Positions 8,091-16,203 of a DNA stretch of 33,057 nucleotides are shown piece by piece (the stretch's first letter is position 1; each line of letters begins with the position of its first letter). The translations under genes were made by a program, and so were the position numbers. The DNA is taken from positions 1 to 33,057 of the forward strand of contig JBDRVE010000019.1 in NCBI GenBank assembly GCA_039801725.1, in the 5' to 3' direction. Source of the stretch: a candidate division WOR-3 bacterium. GTDB taxonomy: Bacteria; Hydrothermota; Tepidihabitantia; Tepidihabitantales; DTDR01. The notes beneath the pieces were generated by a model. The model saw nothing but the letters and a program-made list of their open reading frames with translations. It was not told the DNA's origin and made no database searches.

Positions 8091-10484
8091 TTACTCTTTT
8101 TCTTCTTTGACAGCGGTAAATTTCTTATAATTTTCAGCAAGTTCTCTTAACCTTTCTTTCACTCTTTTATGAACTTCCTCGGCTTTCATTCCGGTTAAAA
8201 TCTCTATTCCTTCATCTACGGTTTTTATTGCGTAAATATGAAAGAGCCCTTTCTTTACCGCTTCACAAACCTCTTCTTTAAGCATTAAATCATCAATATT
8301 ACTATAAGGAATAATAACCCCTTGGGTTCCAGTAAATCCCCTTCTTTTACAAACCTCAAAAAACCCTTCAATCTTTTCATTCACACCACCAATTGCCTGA
8401 ATTTCACCTTTCTGATTAACTGAACCAGTAACTGCGATATCTTGTCTTAAAGGAATATTACCAATTGAAGAAAGTAAAGCAAAAAGTTCAGCCGAAGATG
8501 CTGAATCACCTTCAACACCGCCATAACTCTGTTCAAAACAGATCGAAGCGCTCATAATAATTGGAAATTCCTGAGCATATTTATCCCGCAGATAACCTTG
8601 TAAAATTAAAACTCCTTTATCATGAATCTTTCCGGATAATTGGGCTTCTCTCTCAATATTAATAACTCCCTTGGTCCCTACCGATGTTTTCGCAGTAATC
8701 CTTGTTGGTCTTCCGAACATATATTCCCCCGTATCATAAACCGAAAGACCATTTATCTGACCAACCACTTTACCTTCGGTATCAATTAACAATATTCCCT
8801 CATCAATCATCTCTTGAATTTTCTCTTCTATTAATTTTGCTCGATAATCTCTCATCTCAATTGCCTTGCTAACATGTTTATCTAATACCAGTTCTGAATT
8901 ATCTTTTTCTGCCCAATAACTGGCTTCTTTTAGAATATCGGTAATAATACCAAATCGTGTTGAAAGTTTATTCTTCCGGCCGCCCAATCTTATTCCGTAT
9001 TCCACCAATTTTGCAATTGCTCCCGCTGAGAAATGTCTCAAATTTTCTTTTTCAACAATTGTCCTAACAACATTAGCATACTCTCTTATCGTTTCTTCTT
9101 TCAAATCCATTGTCCAATCAAAATCGGCTCTTACCTTAAATATCTTCTTAAAATCTTCGTCATAGGTGGCTAGTAAGGTATAAAGAAAAGCATCACCAAT
9201 CATAATCACTTTCACATTAATGTCTATAGGCTCAGGTTTTAATGCGGTTACTCCAAAAAGAGAATAGGGGTCATAAGCAGTAATATCTACTTTTCTTGTT
9301 CTTAAACATCTCTTCAAAGCATACCAGGTGCCTTCCAAAAGAACATCCAAAGCATTCAAAACCAAAAATCCACCGTCCGCCTTTACCAAAGAACCGGCTT
9401 TGATTTTAGTAAAATCAGTCCGCCACTGACCCCGCGCATCCCAAACTTTTTCAATGGTGCCGAAAAGATTTTTAAAAGTAGGAGTATTTTCAAAAATAAT
9501 TGGCGCTCCCACCTCTTCGGCATTATCCACCAAAAGATTTACCCGAAATTCTAAATAAGGGTCGCCAGGTAAAATCTCTCTCATAAACGGAAAAGGAACT
9601 TCTTCCTCTTTTTTCTCTTTCTTAAAAATACTGAGATCCTCCAATATCGCTTCTTCCACTTCTTTTAAATATTCATTCACTTTTTCATTCTTTAATTTTT
9701 CTTTTATCTCATTTAATCGCTCTTCCAGAATCGGTTTTACTGTTTCCTTATCTAAGGAACTTAATCTTTCTCTGGTCTCTTTTTCTAAATTTCTAATTTC
9801 TTTAAATAAATTATTTAACTCATCATTCAAATTTTGAGCCTTCTCTTTAATCTTTTCATATTCTTCTCGCGAGACCCTTCCTTCTTCCACCGCAAAAAGC
9901 AAATCAGAAATTTTTACCGGATTTCCTTCCATCATATAAACAATCTCTGGCTTTACCATTGGTGCTGCTTGCTGCAAAGCAAATCCTTCTTTTGCTACTT
10001 TCTTTTCAAATTCCAAAACCATCCGATTACTTTTCTCTTTAAAATCATCAATAATAATCTGCCTTTTCTTCTGATAACTATCGCTCTCCAAAACCAGCGG
10101 AATATTCCTTTTAAGATATTCAATCAGATCATCCATACTATTTTTAAATACCCGACCCATACCTGCTGGCAAAGTAATTAATTTTGGTTGATCGGGATTT
10201 TTAAAATTATTTACATAACATTTATCGGGTGGTGTTTCCATTGATTTCTCTAATCTTTCTAAGAGATATTTTACGGTCGTTGTTCGACCAGTACCTACTG
10301 GTCCAGTAACAAAAATATTATAACCACTTGCTTTTATTTCTAAACCAAGTTTCAAAGCCTCAACTGCCCGTTCTTGCCCAATAATATCCTGACAACAGGC
10401 CAGATCTTTGGTAGAAGAGAAGCCTAACTTTTTATCATTAATAACAAGTCTTAATTTTTCATAAGGAACCTTATATTTTTCCAT
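8091..10484 (-). CDS. LonB-like ATP-dependent protease (AAA_32 / Lon_C)
   Basis: A 797-aa AAA+ protease of the family with an N-terminal AAA_32-type domain instead of the LAN domain of classical Lon. Walker A is GPVGTGRT (61-68), with Arg where Lys is usual, a common variant in this family as I recall. A long charged coiled-coil insertion follows (about 195-290). The C-terminal Lon protease domain has the Ser-Lys dyad: Ser661 in EGDSASS and Lys704 in GGVNEKIEGFF, 43 residues apart as in E. coli Lon (Ser679/Lys722). No membrane helix is evident, so it is probably cytosolic. Its own promoter ends 5 nt before the ATG. It is convergent with pyrC. Confidence 0.92.
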   Translation of the reverse strand: MEKYKVPYEKLRLVINDKKLGFSSTKDLACCQDIIGQERAVEALKLGLEIKASGYNIFVTGPVGTGRTTTVKYLLERLEKSMETPPDKCYVNNFKNPDQPKLITLPAGMGRVFKNSMDDLIEYLKRNIPLVLESDSYQKKRQIIIDDFKEKSNRMVLEFEKKVAKEGFALQQAAPMVKPEIVYMMEGNPVKISDLLFAVEEGRVSREEYEKIKEKAQNLNDELNNLFKEIRNLEKETRERLSSLDKETVKPILEERLNEIKEKLKNEKVNEYLKEVEEAILEDLSIFKKEKKEEEVPFPFMREILPGDPYLEFRVNLLVDNAEEVGAPIIFENTPTFKNLFGTIEKVWDARGQWRTDFTKIKAGSLVKADGGFLVLNALDVLLEGTWYALKRCLRTRKVDITAYDPYSLFGVTALKPEPIDINVKVIMIGDAFLYTLLATYDEDFKKIFKVRADFDWTMDLKEETIREYANVVRTIVEKENLRHFSAGAIAKLVEYGIRLGGRKNKLSTRFGIITDILKEASYWAEKDNSELVLDKHVSKAIEMRDYRAKLIEEKIQEMIDEGILLIDTEGKVVGQINGLSVYDTGEYMFGRPTRITAKTSVGTKGVINIEREAQLSGKIHDKGVLILQGYLRDKYAQEFPIIMSASICFEQSYGGVEGDSASSAELFALLSSIGNIPLRQDIAVTGSVNQKGEIQAIGGVNEKIEGFFEVCKRRGFTGTQGVIIPYSNIDDLMLKEEVCEAVKKGLFHIYAIKTVDEGIEILTGMKAEEVHKRVKERLRELAENYKKFTAVKEEKE

Positions 10485-10489
10485 AGAAA

Positions 10490-10518
10490 ATTATATAAAA
10501 TTTATCTAATAAAGTCAA
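10490..10518 (-). promoter_or_regulatory. consensus promoter of the LonB-like gene
   Basis: Read on the minus strand: TTGACT (10518-10513), 17-bp spacer, TATAAT (10495-10490), then 5 nt to the ATG at 10484. No Shine-Dalgarno precedes the ATG, so the message should be leaderless. No heat-shock CIRCE-like inverted repeat is visible. Confidence 0.85.
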
Positions 10519-10607
10519 TTAAATTATTAACATTATCTTTCCTAAACCCCTATAAAATAGTTATCCTAGACTATTAGGAGAACGGTTTTTGGTAAAATTG
10601 GAGATTA

Positions 10608-12143
10608 TTAATAAAAAATAATCTTCTTATCCACAGGGTATTCTACAACATAAAGAAGATTAATAGTAAATTTTTCGTTGGGCTTCAAATTTTTATAATA
10701 AATAAAAGTTCCTAAATTTTCATCAATCCTATCGGGTTTGGGTTCAATTTTTATTAACCTTACTTTTATTTCCTCGGTTTGCGAAATCGGTATCTGTTCA
10801 ACTATCTTCAACTTTCTTTCCCTACCGGAATAGTTTTCAATTTTTGTTTCATAATTAAATTCCTGTTGCTCCCTTTTATTAAAAATTCCTTCCCTTTTTG
10901 TAAAAAATTTTATTAATTTTCTTTCTACTTTTATCCTTTCGTCAATACCCAAATTTACGATCAAAGTCTCTCCTGGTGAAAAAGTTCTTATTTTGGTTTT
11001 TCCGGTATAATTGTTTTTAACATAAGTTGCCGCCTCGCCATTTAAAAAAACCATTTCTGAGTTATTAAAAATTTTCGCTTGAAGGTAAGCGTTCTTATCT
11101 TTTCGGGGATAGATAAAATACTCAAATTCTGCGGGTAGATTTAATCCCTTTAAAAAAAATTTTTTTTCTTCACCACTTTTCAAACTTATCCTCTGCGGTA
11201 ATAGATACTCTAACGAAATTCCCGCCTCTAAAATCACCAATTCTTTCTCTGCCAAAACTGGTACCATCTCTTCAGGTTCCATCTTTTCTTTTTCATACAT
11301 TGCTTTAGGAGAAGGCGGAGTCTCCCAATTAACATAGTAAGGAGTAATTTCGGGCACCGTACCGGAGGAAAAAATTTTTCCGGTATTTAAAATCACCTTG
11401 CTTGCCTCCCAATCTTCACCGGTCTTCTGACTGATTTTTACATAAAAATTAAATGTTACAAAATTCTCATCCGCCTTTATTTCATAATAGGGGGTAAAAA
11501 AACAGGCATTAGGAATATTATAACTAATTTCAATTTCATACTCTCCTGGTTTTGTCGGGGAAACCTCAAAACTAACTTCTTTCTTATTTTCAACAATTGC
11601 TCGGATATCTTGTAATTCCTGTTTTAGAGCCGATAATTCTTTTTTAGCCTCATTAATTGAGTCTTCAATTATTGAACTTCTTTTCTTTAAATTAATCAAT
11701 CTCTCCGATAAAAAACTTAATGCCCTTTCCCAACTTTCCGGAGAAATTTTTCCCATTAAAAGTTCTTTTGAAATAATTTCCGGTGAAGCCAATTTTATTG
11801 ATAATAAAAATTCTTCTTGTGATTTTATTACCAATTTTTCATTCTCCCAATTTTTAATTCTATCTTCCAGTTCTTTAATCTTTTTTTCTAACTCCTTAAC
11901 CTTTGGTGGCGGTTCTTCTAAATAAGTTTTTTTAATGGAAACTTCACCAATTTTTAAATTATCACTTTTAATTCTAATTGAATTGTCCTCCAAAAGTCCG
12001 GAAAGACCTTTAAAGGTAAGCATTTCTCTTTTTTCTAAAAAGATTCGGGCCTTTCGAAAAATGACTGCGTGGTTGGAATAAATAATTATTAAATCTACTT
12101 GGGAATTTAAAGTTAAGGAAATTAAAAAAAAGAGAACCATCAT
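10608..12143 (-). CDS. exported MuiA/DUF4139-family protein
   Basis: A 511-aa protein with a hydrophobic N-terminus (about 1-15) consistent with export. It resembles the mucoidy-inhibitor MuiA group: an N-terminal DUF4140-like part (ARIFLEKREMLTFKGL...IRIKSDNLKIGEV, about 32-70), two charged coiled-coil segments (about 80-112 and 140-185) and a large beta-rich DUF4139-like region to the C-terminus (GTVPEITPYYVNW, KNNYTGKTKIRTFSPGE, GTFIYYKNLKPNEKFTINLLYVVEYP). Biochemical role unknown for the family. Two ATGs (12143 and 12140) are possible starts. Its promoter lies inside the end of the metallophosphoesterase gene. Confidence 0.8.
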   Translation of the reverse strand: MMVLFFLISLTLNSQVDLIIIYSNHAVIFRKARIFLEKREMLTFKGLSGLLEDNSIRIKSDNLKIGEVSIKKTYLEEPPPKVKELEKKIKELEDRIKNWENEKLVIKSQEEFLLSIKLASPEIISKELLMGKISPESWERALSFLSERLINLKKRSSIIEDSINEAKKELSALKQELQDIRAIVENKKEVSFEVSPTKPGEYEIEISYNIPNACFFTPYYEIKADENFVTFNFYVKISQKTGEDWEASKVILNTGKIFSSGTVPEITPYYVNWETPPSPKAMYEKEKMEPEEMVPVLAEKELVILEAGISLEYLLPQRISLKSGEEKKFFLKGLNLPAEFEYFIYPRKDKNAYLQAKIFNNSEMVFLNGEAATYVKNNYTGKTKIRTFSPGETLIVNLGIDERIKVERKLIKFFTKREGIFNKREQQEFNYETKIENYSGRERKLKIVEQIPISQTEEIKVRLIKIEPKPDRIDENLGTFIYYKNLKPNEKFTINLLYVVEYPVDKKIIFY

Positions 12144-12152
12144 AATATAATT

Positions 12153-12180
12153 ATTATAAAAAACCTATTTCATCTGTCAA
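12153..12180 (-). promoter_or_regulatory. promoter of the MuiA-like gene
   Basis: On the minus strand TTGACA (12180-12175) overlaps the final Phe-Asp-Arg codons of the preceding gene. TATAAT (12158-12153) follows after 16 bp. The -10 ends 9 nt before the first ATG (12143) and 12 nt before the second (12140), so the transcript is leaderless or nearly so. Confidence 0.75.
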
Positions 12181-13732
12181 AATTTAATTGATACCATTCT
12201 TTTGTGTCGAAATCAAAAGGAATTTTTAAATAAAGAACTTCTTTTTCTTTATGAAGTTTTATGTTAAAATAAGTATGATTGTTGGTAAGAATTTCCTTTA
12301 ACGGTACTTTTATTTCCTCTCTCCGTTCCCTTTCTCTTTGTTTAAATTTTTCAATTTTCGTATCAATCCCTCGCCCATAAGACCAACTTATTTTTCCCTC
12401 TTTCGGAATTTTTATTTCTAAAATTGTATCTTGATTTTTAGCAAAATAGAAAAAGAGCGTATCAAAAAGAAAATGATCTTCCTCCGAATAATTGAGATAA
12501 AGATTTTCCTTATCACAACTAATAATAATTTTACCTTTTAAATTTACTGAAGTTCCATCTTCTCTACCCAATTCTTCGAAAGTAAAAAATTCACCATTTT
12601 TTAAGGTTATCTCTCTTTTTATGGGTAAAACCAAAACCAAACTATCTTTCGTCTCTTGGTAGTCAATAAATAAATGAAGTCTGGGCAAAGGATAGATTTG
12701 AGAAGGTTTTTTTATCTTTACAAGAAATTGAAAAATTCCCTTGCTTTTACCTTCCAATACAAAATTTCCTTTTTCAATATCAATCAAATAATTCTCAGAG
12801 GAAAACTCCCAAAGAAAACTTACTTTTACTTTTTCATCTAGGGGATTAGTAATAAAAAGTTTAATAGTATCCTCTTCTCGCTGTTCGCTTATTTTTAAAG
12901 GAACCAATTTTATTCCTTCTTTAAATCTTTTTTGGGAGATAATTTTTTCCAAACTAAATTTTTCTTTTTGAAATATTGAACCAGGTTTGATAACTACAAT
13001 AGTTACCTCATTTTTTTCTACTTTACAAAAAAGATAATTTTGAAAAGCACCCTCTTTTTCGTCAAAATAGATTTTATATCGGGAACCGGAAGGACCTACT
13101 TGAAAATAATGGATACTATCATAAAAAAGGTAAGTGTAGAAGTGATCGTGACCGGAAAAAACATAGTTCACTTTATATTTTTTAAAAATTTGGTGTAGCG
13201 GAAAATCTTTCAACTTTTTCTTTTCGTATTCGTAACGCCAAAAGGGGCGATGAAAAAAAACAAACTTCCAACGGTATTTTTTGTGGGCTTGCAAATCCTT
13301 TTCTAACCAATCGATCATCTCTTGGGGCATTTCAAAATAAGAGTTATATCGTGAATTATCTAAAACTATAAAATGAGCATTATCATAAGAAAAGGAATAA
13401 TAAGTTTTGCCAATTAAAGAAAGATAAATTTTCTCAGATAATTCTGAAAAGATATCATGATTACCCGGAGTAAAATACAATTTTACACCAACTTCTTTCA
13501 ACATTCTTAATACCCTTTCCCATTCTTTCACGATGTTTAAACTATCTTTTTTATTACCTTCAATCAAATCACCAACATTAATAATAAAATCGGGTTTTAA
13601 AATCCTAATCTCTTCAATTATTTTTTTAAAAATTTCGTTTTTAGCTCCTCCGGTTCTATCACCCAAAACAACGAAGGTGAAAGCAAAACAAAAATGCCCA
13701 AAAATAAATAAAAAAGAAAAAAGTTTTTTCAT
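12170..13732 (-). CDS. exported calcineurin-like metallophosphoesterase
   Basis: A 520-aa protein with a signal peptide (MKKLFSFLFIFGHFCFAF). The calcineurin-type phosphoesterase domain (about 20-250) has Asp25 in GDRTGG, GDLIEG (54-59), GNHD (90-93), His161 in FFHRP and GHDHFY (194-199). The first motif lacks the usual D-x-H histidine. The C-terminal half (about 265-520) is beta-rich and unassigned; it may be a sandwich domain for substrate or surface binding. Substrate unknown (phosphodiester or phosphomonoester). A strong hairpin with a T-run ends 10 nt before its ATG, and neither a promoter nor a ribosome-binding site is evident, so its expression is puzzling. Confidence 0.85.
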   Translation of the reverse strand: MKKLFSFLFIFGHFCFAFTFVVLGDRTGGAKNEIFKKIIEEIRILKPDFIINVGDLIEGNKKDSLNIVKEWERVLRMLKEVGVKLYFTPGNHDIFSELSEKIYLSLIGKTYYSFSYDNAHFIVLDNSRYNSYFEMPQEMIDWLEKDLQAHKKYRWKFVFFHRPFWRYEYEKKKLKDFPLHQIFKKYKVNYVFSGHDHFYTYLFYDSIHYFQVGPSGSRYKIYFDEKEGAFQNYLFCKVEKNEVTIVVIKPGSIFQKEKFSLEKIISQKRFKEGIKLVPLKISEQREEDTIKLFITNPLDEKVKVSFLWEFSSENYLIDIEKGNFVLEGKSKGIFQFLVKIKKPSQIYPLPRLHLFIDYQETKDSLVLVLPIKREITLKNGEFFTFEELGREDGTSVNLKGKIIISCDKENLYLNYSEEDHFLFDTLFFYFAKNQDTILEIKIPKEGKISWSYGRGIDTKIEKFKQRERERREEIKVPLKEILTNNHTYFNIKLHKEKEVLYLKIPFDFDTKEWYQLNFDR

Positions 13733-13742
13733 AAATCAAAAA

Positions 13743-13769
13743 GGCGGATGGAATTTTTATCCATCCGCC
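13743..13769 (-). terminator. intrinsic terminator or attenuator hairpin
   Basis: Perfect 10-bp stem GGCGGATGGA/TCCATCCGCC with a 7-nt A/T loop. On the minus strand it is followed by TTTTTGATTT. It lies 20 nt after the propeller lipoprotein gene and immediately before the metallophosphoesterase start, so it either ends the upstream transcript or attenuates the downstream gene. Confidence 0.8.
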
Positions 13770-13788
13770 CTCCTTTTATTCTTAATTT

Positions 13789-15576
13789 TTATTTTCTGCC
13801 ACCCGCCCTACCACTATGTTTTGGGTCATGCTGAAACATTGGCCAAGGAGTATTAGCTAACGGTAATCGATTGTGACCAATTATTGCGAAAAGATATTCT
13901 TCATTAGCAACATATACAATCCCATTATCTCCTACAACTGGTGAACTTATAAATTCAGCTTGTAATTTTTTAGCAAAAGGAGAACCAAGATTTACTGAAA
14001 AATGTTCTTCGCCATTAGGAGTGAATGGATTTATGGCATAAAGATAGCCAGCATCATTATTAATATAAAGAACTTTTTCTTCTGTTCCGGCAAGGCAAGG
14101 GGTAGATTTTATAGACGGATTCTTTTGATAACTGTAAATTTTTGTTAAATTTGGTTCAAAAACTTCTATATAACCATCATCGGTTGCTACTATTACCTTT
14201 CCGTCCCAACCGATAACCGGACCACCAATAACCTCGGTAGTGGTATCAGTAAAAGAAGCACTATAAGTAATTTGACCATCAAAAGAAATTCCGTAGATTT
14301 TTCCTGCGACAGCGATGTATACTAAATTATTACCAATCGCACCTTGACCAAGAATTGGAGCACCCAGATAGATTTCCCAAATCAAATTTCCATTATCAGG
14401 TTCTAATTTATAGAAATAGCCACTGTCACTCTCACCAAAGTAGATATTTCCTTGGTCATCCATTATACAGGAACCGTTTATACTTCCTATTGCTTTAAAT
14501 TTCCATAAAACTTCGCCATTAGCCGTTGAAAGACAATAAAGAGTATCGTTCTCGGAGCCCACAAATAATTTACTGCCGTCGGATGATAATACTGGCGTAC
14601 CAGTAATTTCTCCCAAACCTGGTTGGGCACTATCTGGATACACCCATTTTTTCGTAAGATTAGGATTAAAGGCATAAATTCTGCCACCAGAATTTCCAAT
14701 ATATATTACTCCATCGGGTCCAATTACTGGTGAAGAAGCAAAATCCTCTCCCGAAATCAAAGCATTTCCTTTATACTTTAACTCTCCGGTACTTGCTTTT
14801 ATCGCATAGATATTTCCGCCATTATCACCAAAAATTATCAAGGTATCGCCACCATATACAGTAATTGCTGGTGAACTCACAATCTCATCTTCTGCCTGGA
14901 AAACAAACACAATATCGCCTGCTGATAATTCTTTTTTCACTTTAAATTCAATTGATAGAGAAGTATCCGACCACGCATACTTATTATCCTGAGCAATCGC
15001 TTTAATTACATACGTTCCGGTATCAGCGTAACTTATCGATTCAACAACTGGAGTCCCGCTTGCTACCCAATCGGTAATTGTTTCCCGGCCATCTCCCCAG
15101 ACAAATTTATAACGAATACTATCGTTATCTGGATCCGTTGTTTGAACAGTGAAAGCATAATTTTTGTTAACCAAACCGCTCGCCGGTCCGGTTAAAGTAG
15201 GACGAGCAGGTCTTTGATTGGCAACTACTTCAATAGTTAAAGGAGAGGACCAATCTGAGATTGCTCCTTTGCTGTCTTCTGCTTGAACCTTTAGAGAATA
15301 AGTCTTAGATTCTTCAAAAATGATAGTTACTTTTGCGGTATCGCCTGATTTATAATAACTGGTGGTCTTCTTTTCTCCATCCCAAGAGAAATGATATCGA
15401 ATACTGTCACCATTGGGATCAGTAGCAAAGGCACAATATTCTGCTTCTGCTCCCACACCTACTTTAGTTGGTCCAAAAACTTGAGGAATTTCCGGTGGAT
15501 TATTTTTCTTTTTACAACCGATAGAAAAAATGAAAACTAAAAAAATAAAAAAAAGAGTTATTTTTTTACTCATCAT
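13789..15576 (-). CDS. lipoprotein with two PKD-like domains and a PQQ-type beta-propeller
   Basis: A 595-aa exported protein. The N-terminus (hydrophobic to about 20, then Cys21-Lys-Lys-Lys; FSIGC) looks like a lipoprotein signal. Two Ig/PKD-like repeats follow (about 28-117 and 122-214; DPNGDSIRYHFSWDG and DPDNDSIRYKFVWGDG). A propeller of PQQ/Trp-docking repeats fills about 215-590, with recurrent SSPAI, SSPVIGPDGVIYIGN and DGKVIVATDDGYIEV units. It ends with WPMFQHDPKHSGRAG, a motif usually near the start of such propellers. Likely surface or periplasmic binding or scaffold role; no enzyme residues recognised. GGAGG (15583-15579 on the minus strand) favours the second ATG (15573). Function is inferred from fold only. 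Confidence 0.85.
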   Translation of the reverse strand: MMSKKITLFFIFLVFIFSIGCKKKNNPPEIPQVFGPTKVGVGAEAEYCAFATDPNGDSIRYHFSWDGEKKTTSYYKSGDTAKVTIIFEESKTYSLKVQAEDSKGAISDWSSPLTIEVVANQRPARPTLTGPASGLVNKNYAFTVQTTDPDNDSIRYKFVWGDGRETITDWVASGTPVVESISYADTGTYVIKAIAQDNKYAWSDTSLSIEFKVKKELSAGDIVFVFQAEDEIVSSPAITVYGGDTLIIFGDNGGNIYAIKASTGELKYKGNALISGEDFASSPVIGPDGVIYIGNSGGRIYAFNPNLTKKWVYPDSAQPGLGEITGTPVLSSDGSKLFVGSENDTLYCLSTANGEVLWKFKAIGSINGSCIMDDQGNIYFGESDSGYFYKLEPDNGNLIWEIYLGAPILGQGAIGNNLVYIAVAGKIYGISFDGQITYSASFTDTTTEVIGGPVIGWDGKVIVATDDGYIEVFEPNLTKIYSYQKNPSIKSTPCLAGTEEKVLYINNDAGYLYAINPFTPNGEEHFSVNLGSPFAKKLQAEFISSPVVGDNGIVYVANEEYLFAIIGHNRLPLANTPWPMFQHDPKHSGRAGGRK

Positions 15577-15605
15577 AACCTCCAGTTAATTTATTCATTA
15601 TTTTA

Positions 15606-15633
15606 ATAATAATCATTTTTTTTATAATGTCAA
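15606..15633 (-). promoter_or_regulatory. promoter of the propeller lipoprotein gene
   Basis: On the minus strand TTGACA (15633-15628), 16-bp spacer, TATTAT (15611-15606). It begins at the last base of the YacL-like gene. The -10 is about 30 nt before the start and a clear GGAGG lies 5 nt before the second ATG, so this is a leadered message, unlike several neighbours. Confidence 0.65.
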
Positions 15634-16194
15634 CTATTTCATTTCTTTATATTTTATTTTAGCAAAAATAACTTTACCAATCTGGGTTTCCATTGTACCA
15701 ATTACTTCACATTCTAATTCTTTACCAACAAACTTAGCACCGCCATCTACCACCACTTTTATTCCGCCATCTAAATAACCAATACCCTCATCGGCATCTT
15801 TCCCTTTTTTCATTATTTTTACCGTAATGATCGAACCTGGTAAAAATACCGGTTTGGTAGCCGAATAGATCTCATCAATTGTAACTACCGAAACTTTTCC
15901 TTCCTCATCTTTTAATAAAGGATTAGTAGTTAAAATTACACTATTATCCTTTCTTGCTAACTGGTATAATTTTTCTTTGTTAAATTTACCTCGAAGGATT
16001 TTTAATTTTTTCCCAAAAAGAGACCTTAGTTTTTCCAAATTTTGCAAAACCAAATTTTTTTCACCACTTTCATCAATATCTTCACACACAATAATGTTCC
16101 CATCCAAAATTCTCAGTTTCAAAAAATTCAAAATGCGCGGATCCTCTAAGCTTTTAAAGTCAATTATAATATTCCTTTCTTTTTTGAAAAACAT
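15634..16194 (-). CDS. YacL-like PIN-TRAM protein, shortened and degenerate
   Basis: A 186-aa protein. The C-terminal TRAM domain (about 120-186; LPGSIITVKIMKKGKDADEGIGYLDGG) matches the RNA-binding end of Bacillus YacL. The N-terminal part aligns in outline with its PIN nuclease domain (NIIIDFKSLEDPRI, VILTTN), but YacL's membrane helices and much of PIN are missing, and the usual TND catalytic aspartate is replaced (TTNP). It may therefore bind RNA without cutting it. Start: an ORF begins at GTG 16200, but AGGAGG 5 nt before ATG 16194 makes that ATG the better choice. Position next to radA matches the radA-disA-yacL neighbourhood of Firmicutes. Confidence 0.75.
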   Translation of the reverse strand: MFFKKERNIIIDFKSLEDPRILNFLKLRILDGNIIVCEDIDESGEKNLVLQNLEKLRSLFGKKLKILRGKFNKEKLYQLARKDNSVILTTNPLLKDEEGKVSVVTIDEIYSATKPVFLPGSIITVKIMKKGKDADEGIGYLDGGIKVVVDGGAKFVGKELECEVIGTMETQIGKVIFAKIKYKEMK

Positions 16195-16203
16195 ATTCAC
16201 CTC

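Noticed and set aside
9834-10181. Plus-strand ORF of 115 codons
   Set aside because: Antisense to the coiled-coil part of the LonB-like protease; Phe/Ile/Asn-rich composition is that of a reverse-complement shadow.
13533-13856. Plus-strand ORF of 107 codons crossing the terminator hairpin
   Set aside because: Covers the starts and ends of two convincing minus-strand genes and the hairpin; no start signal.
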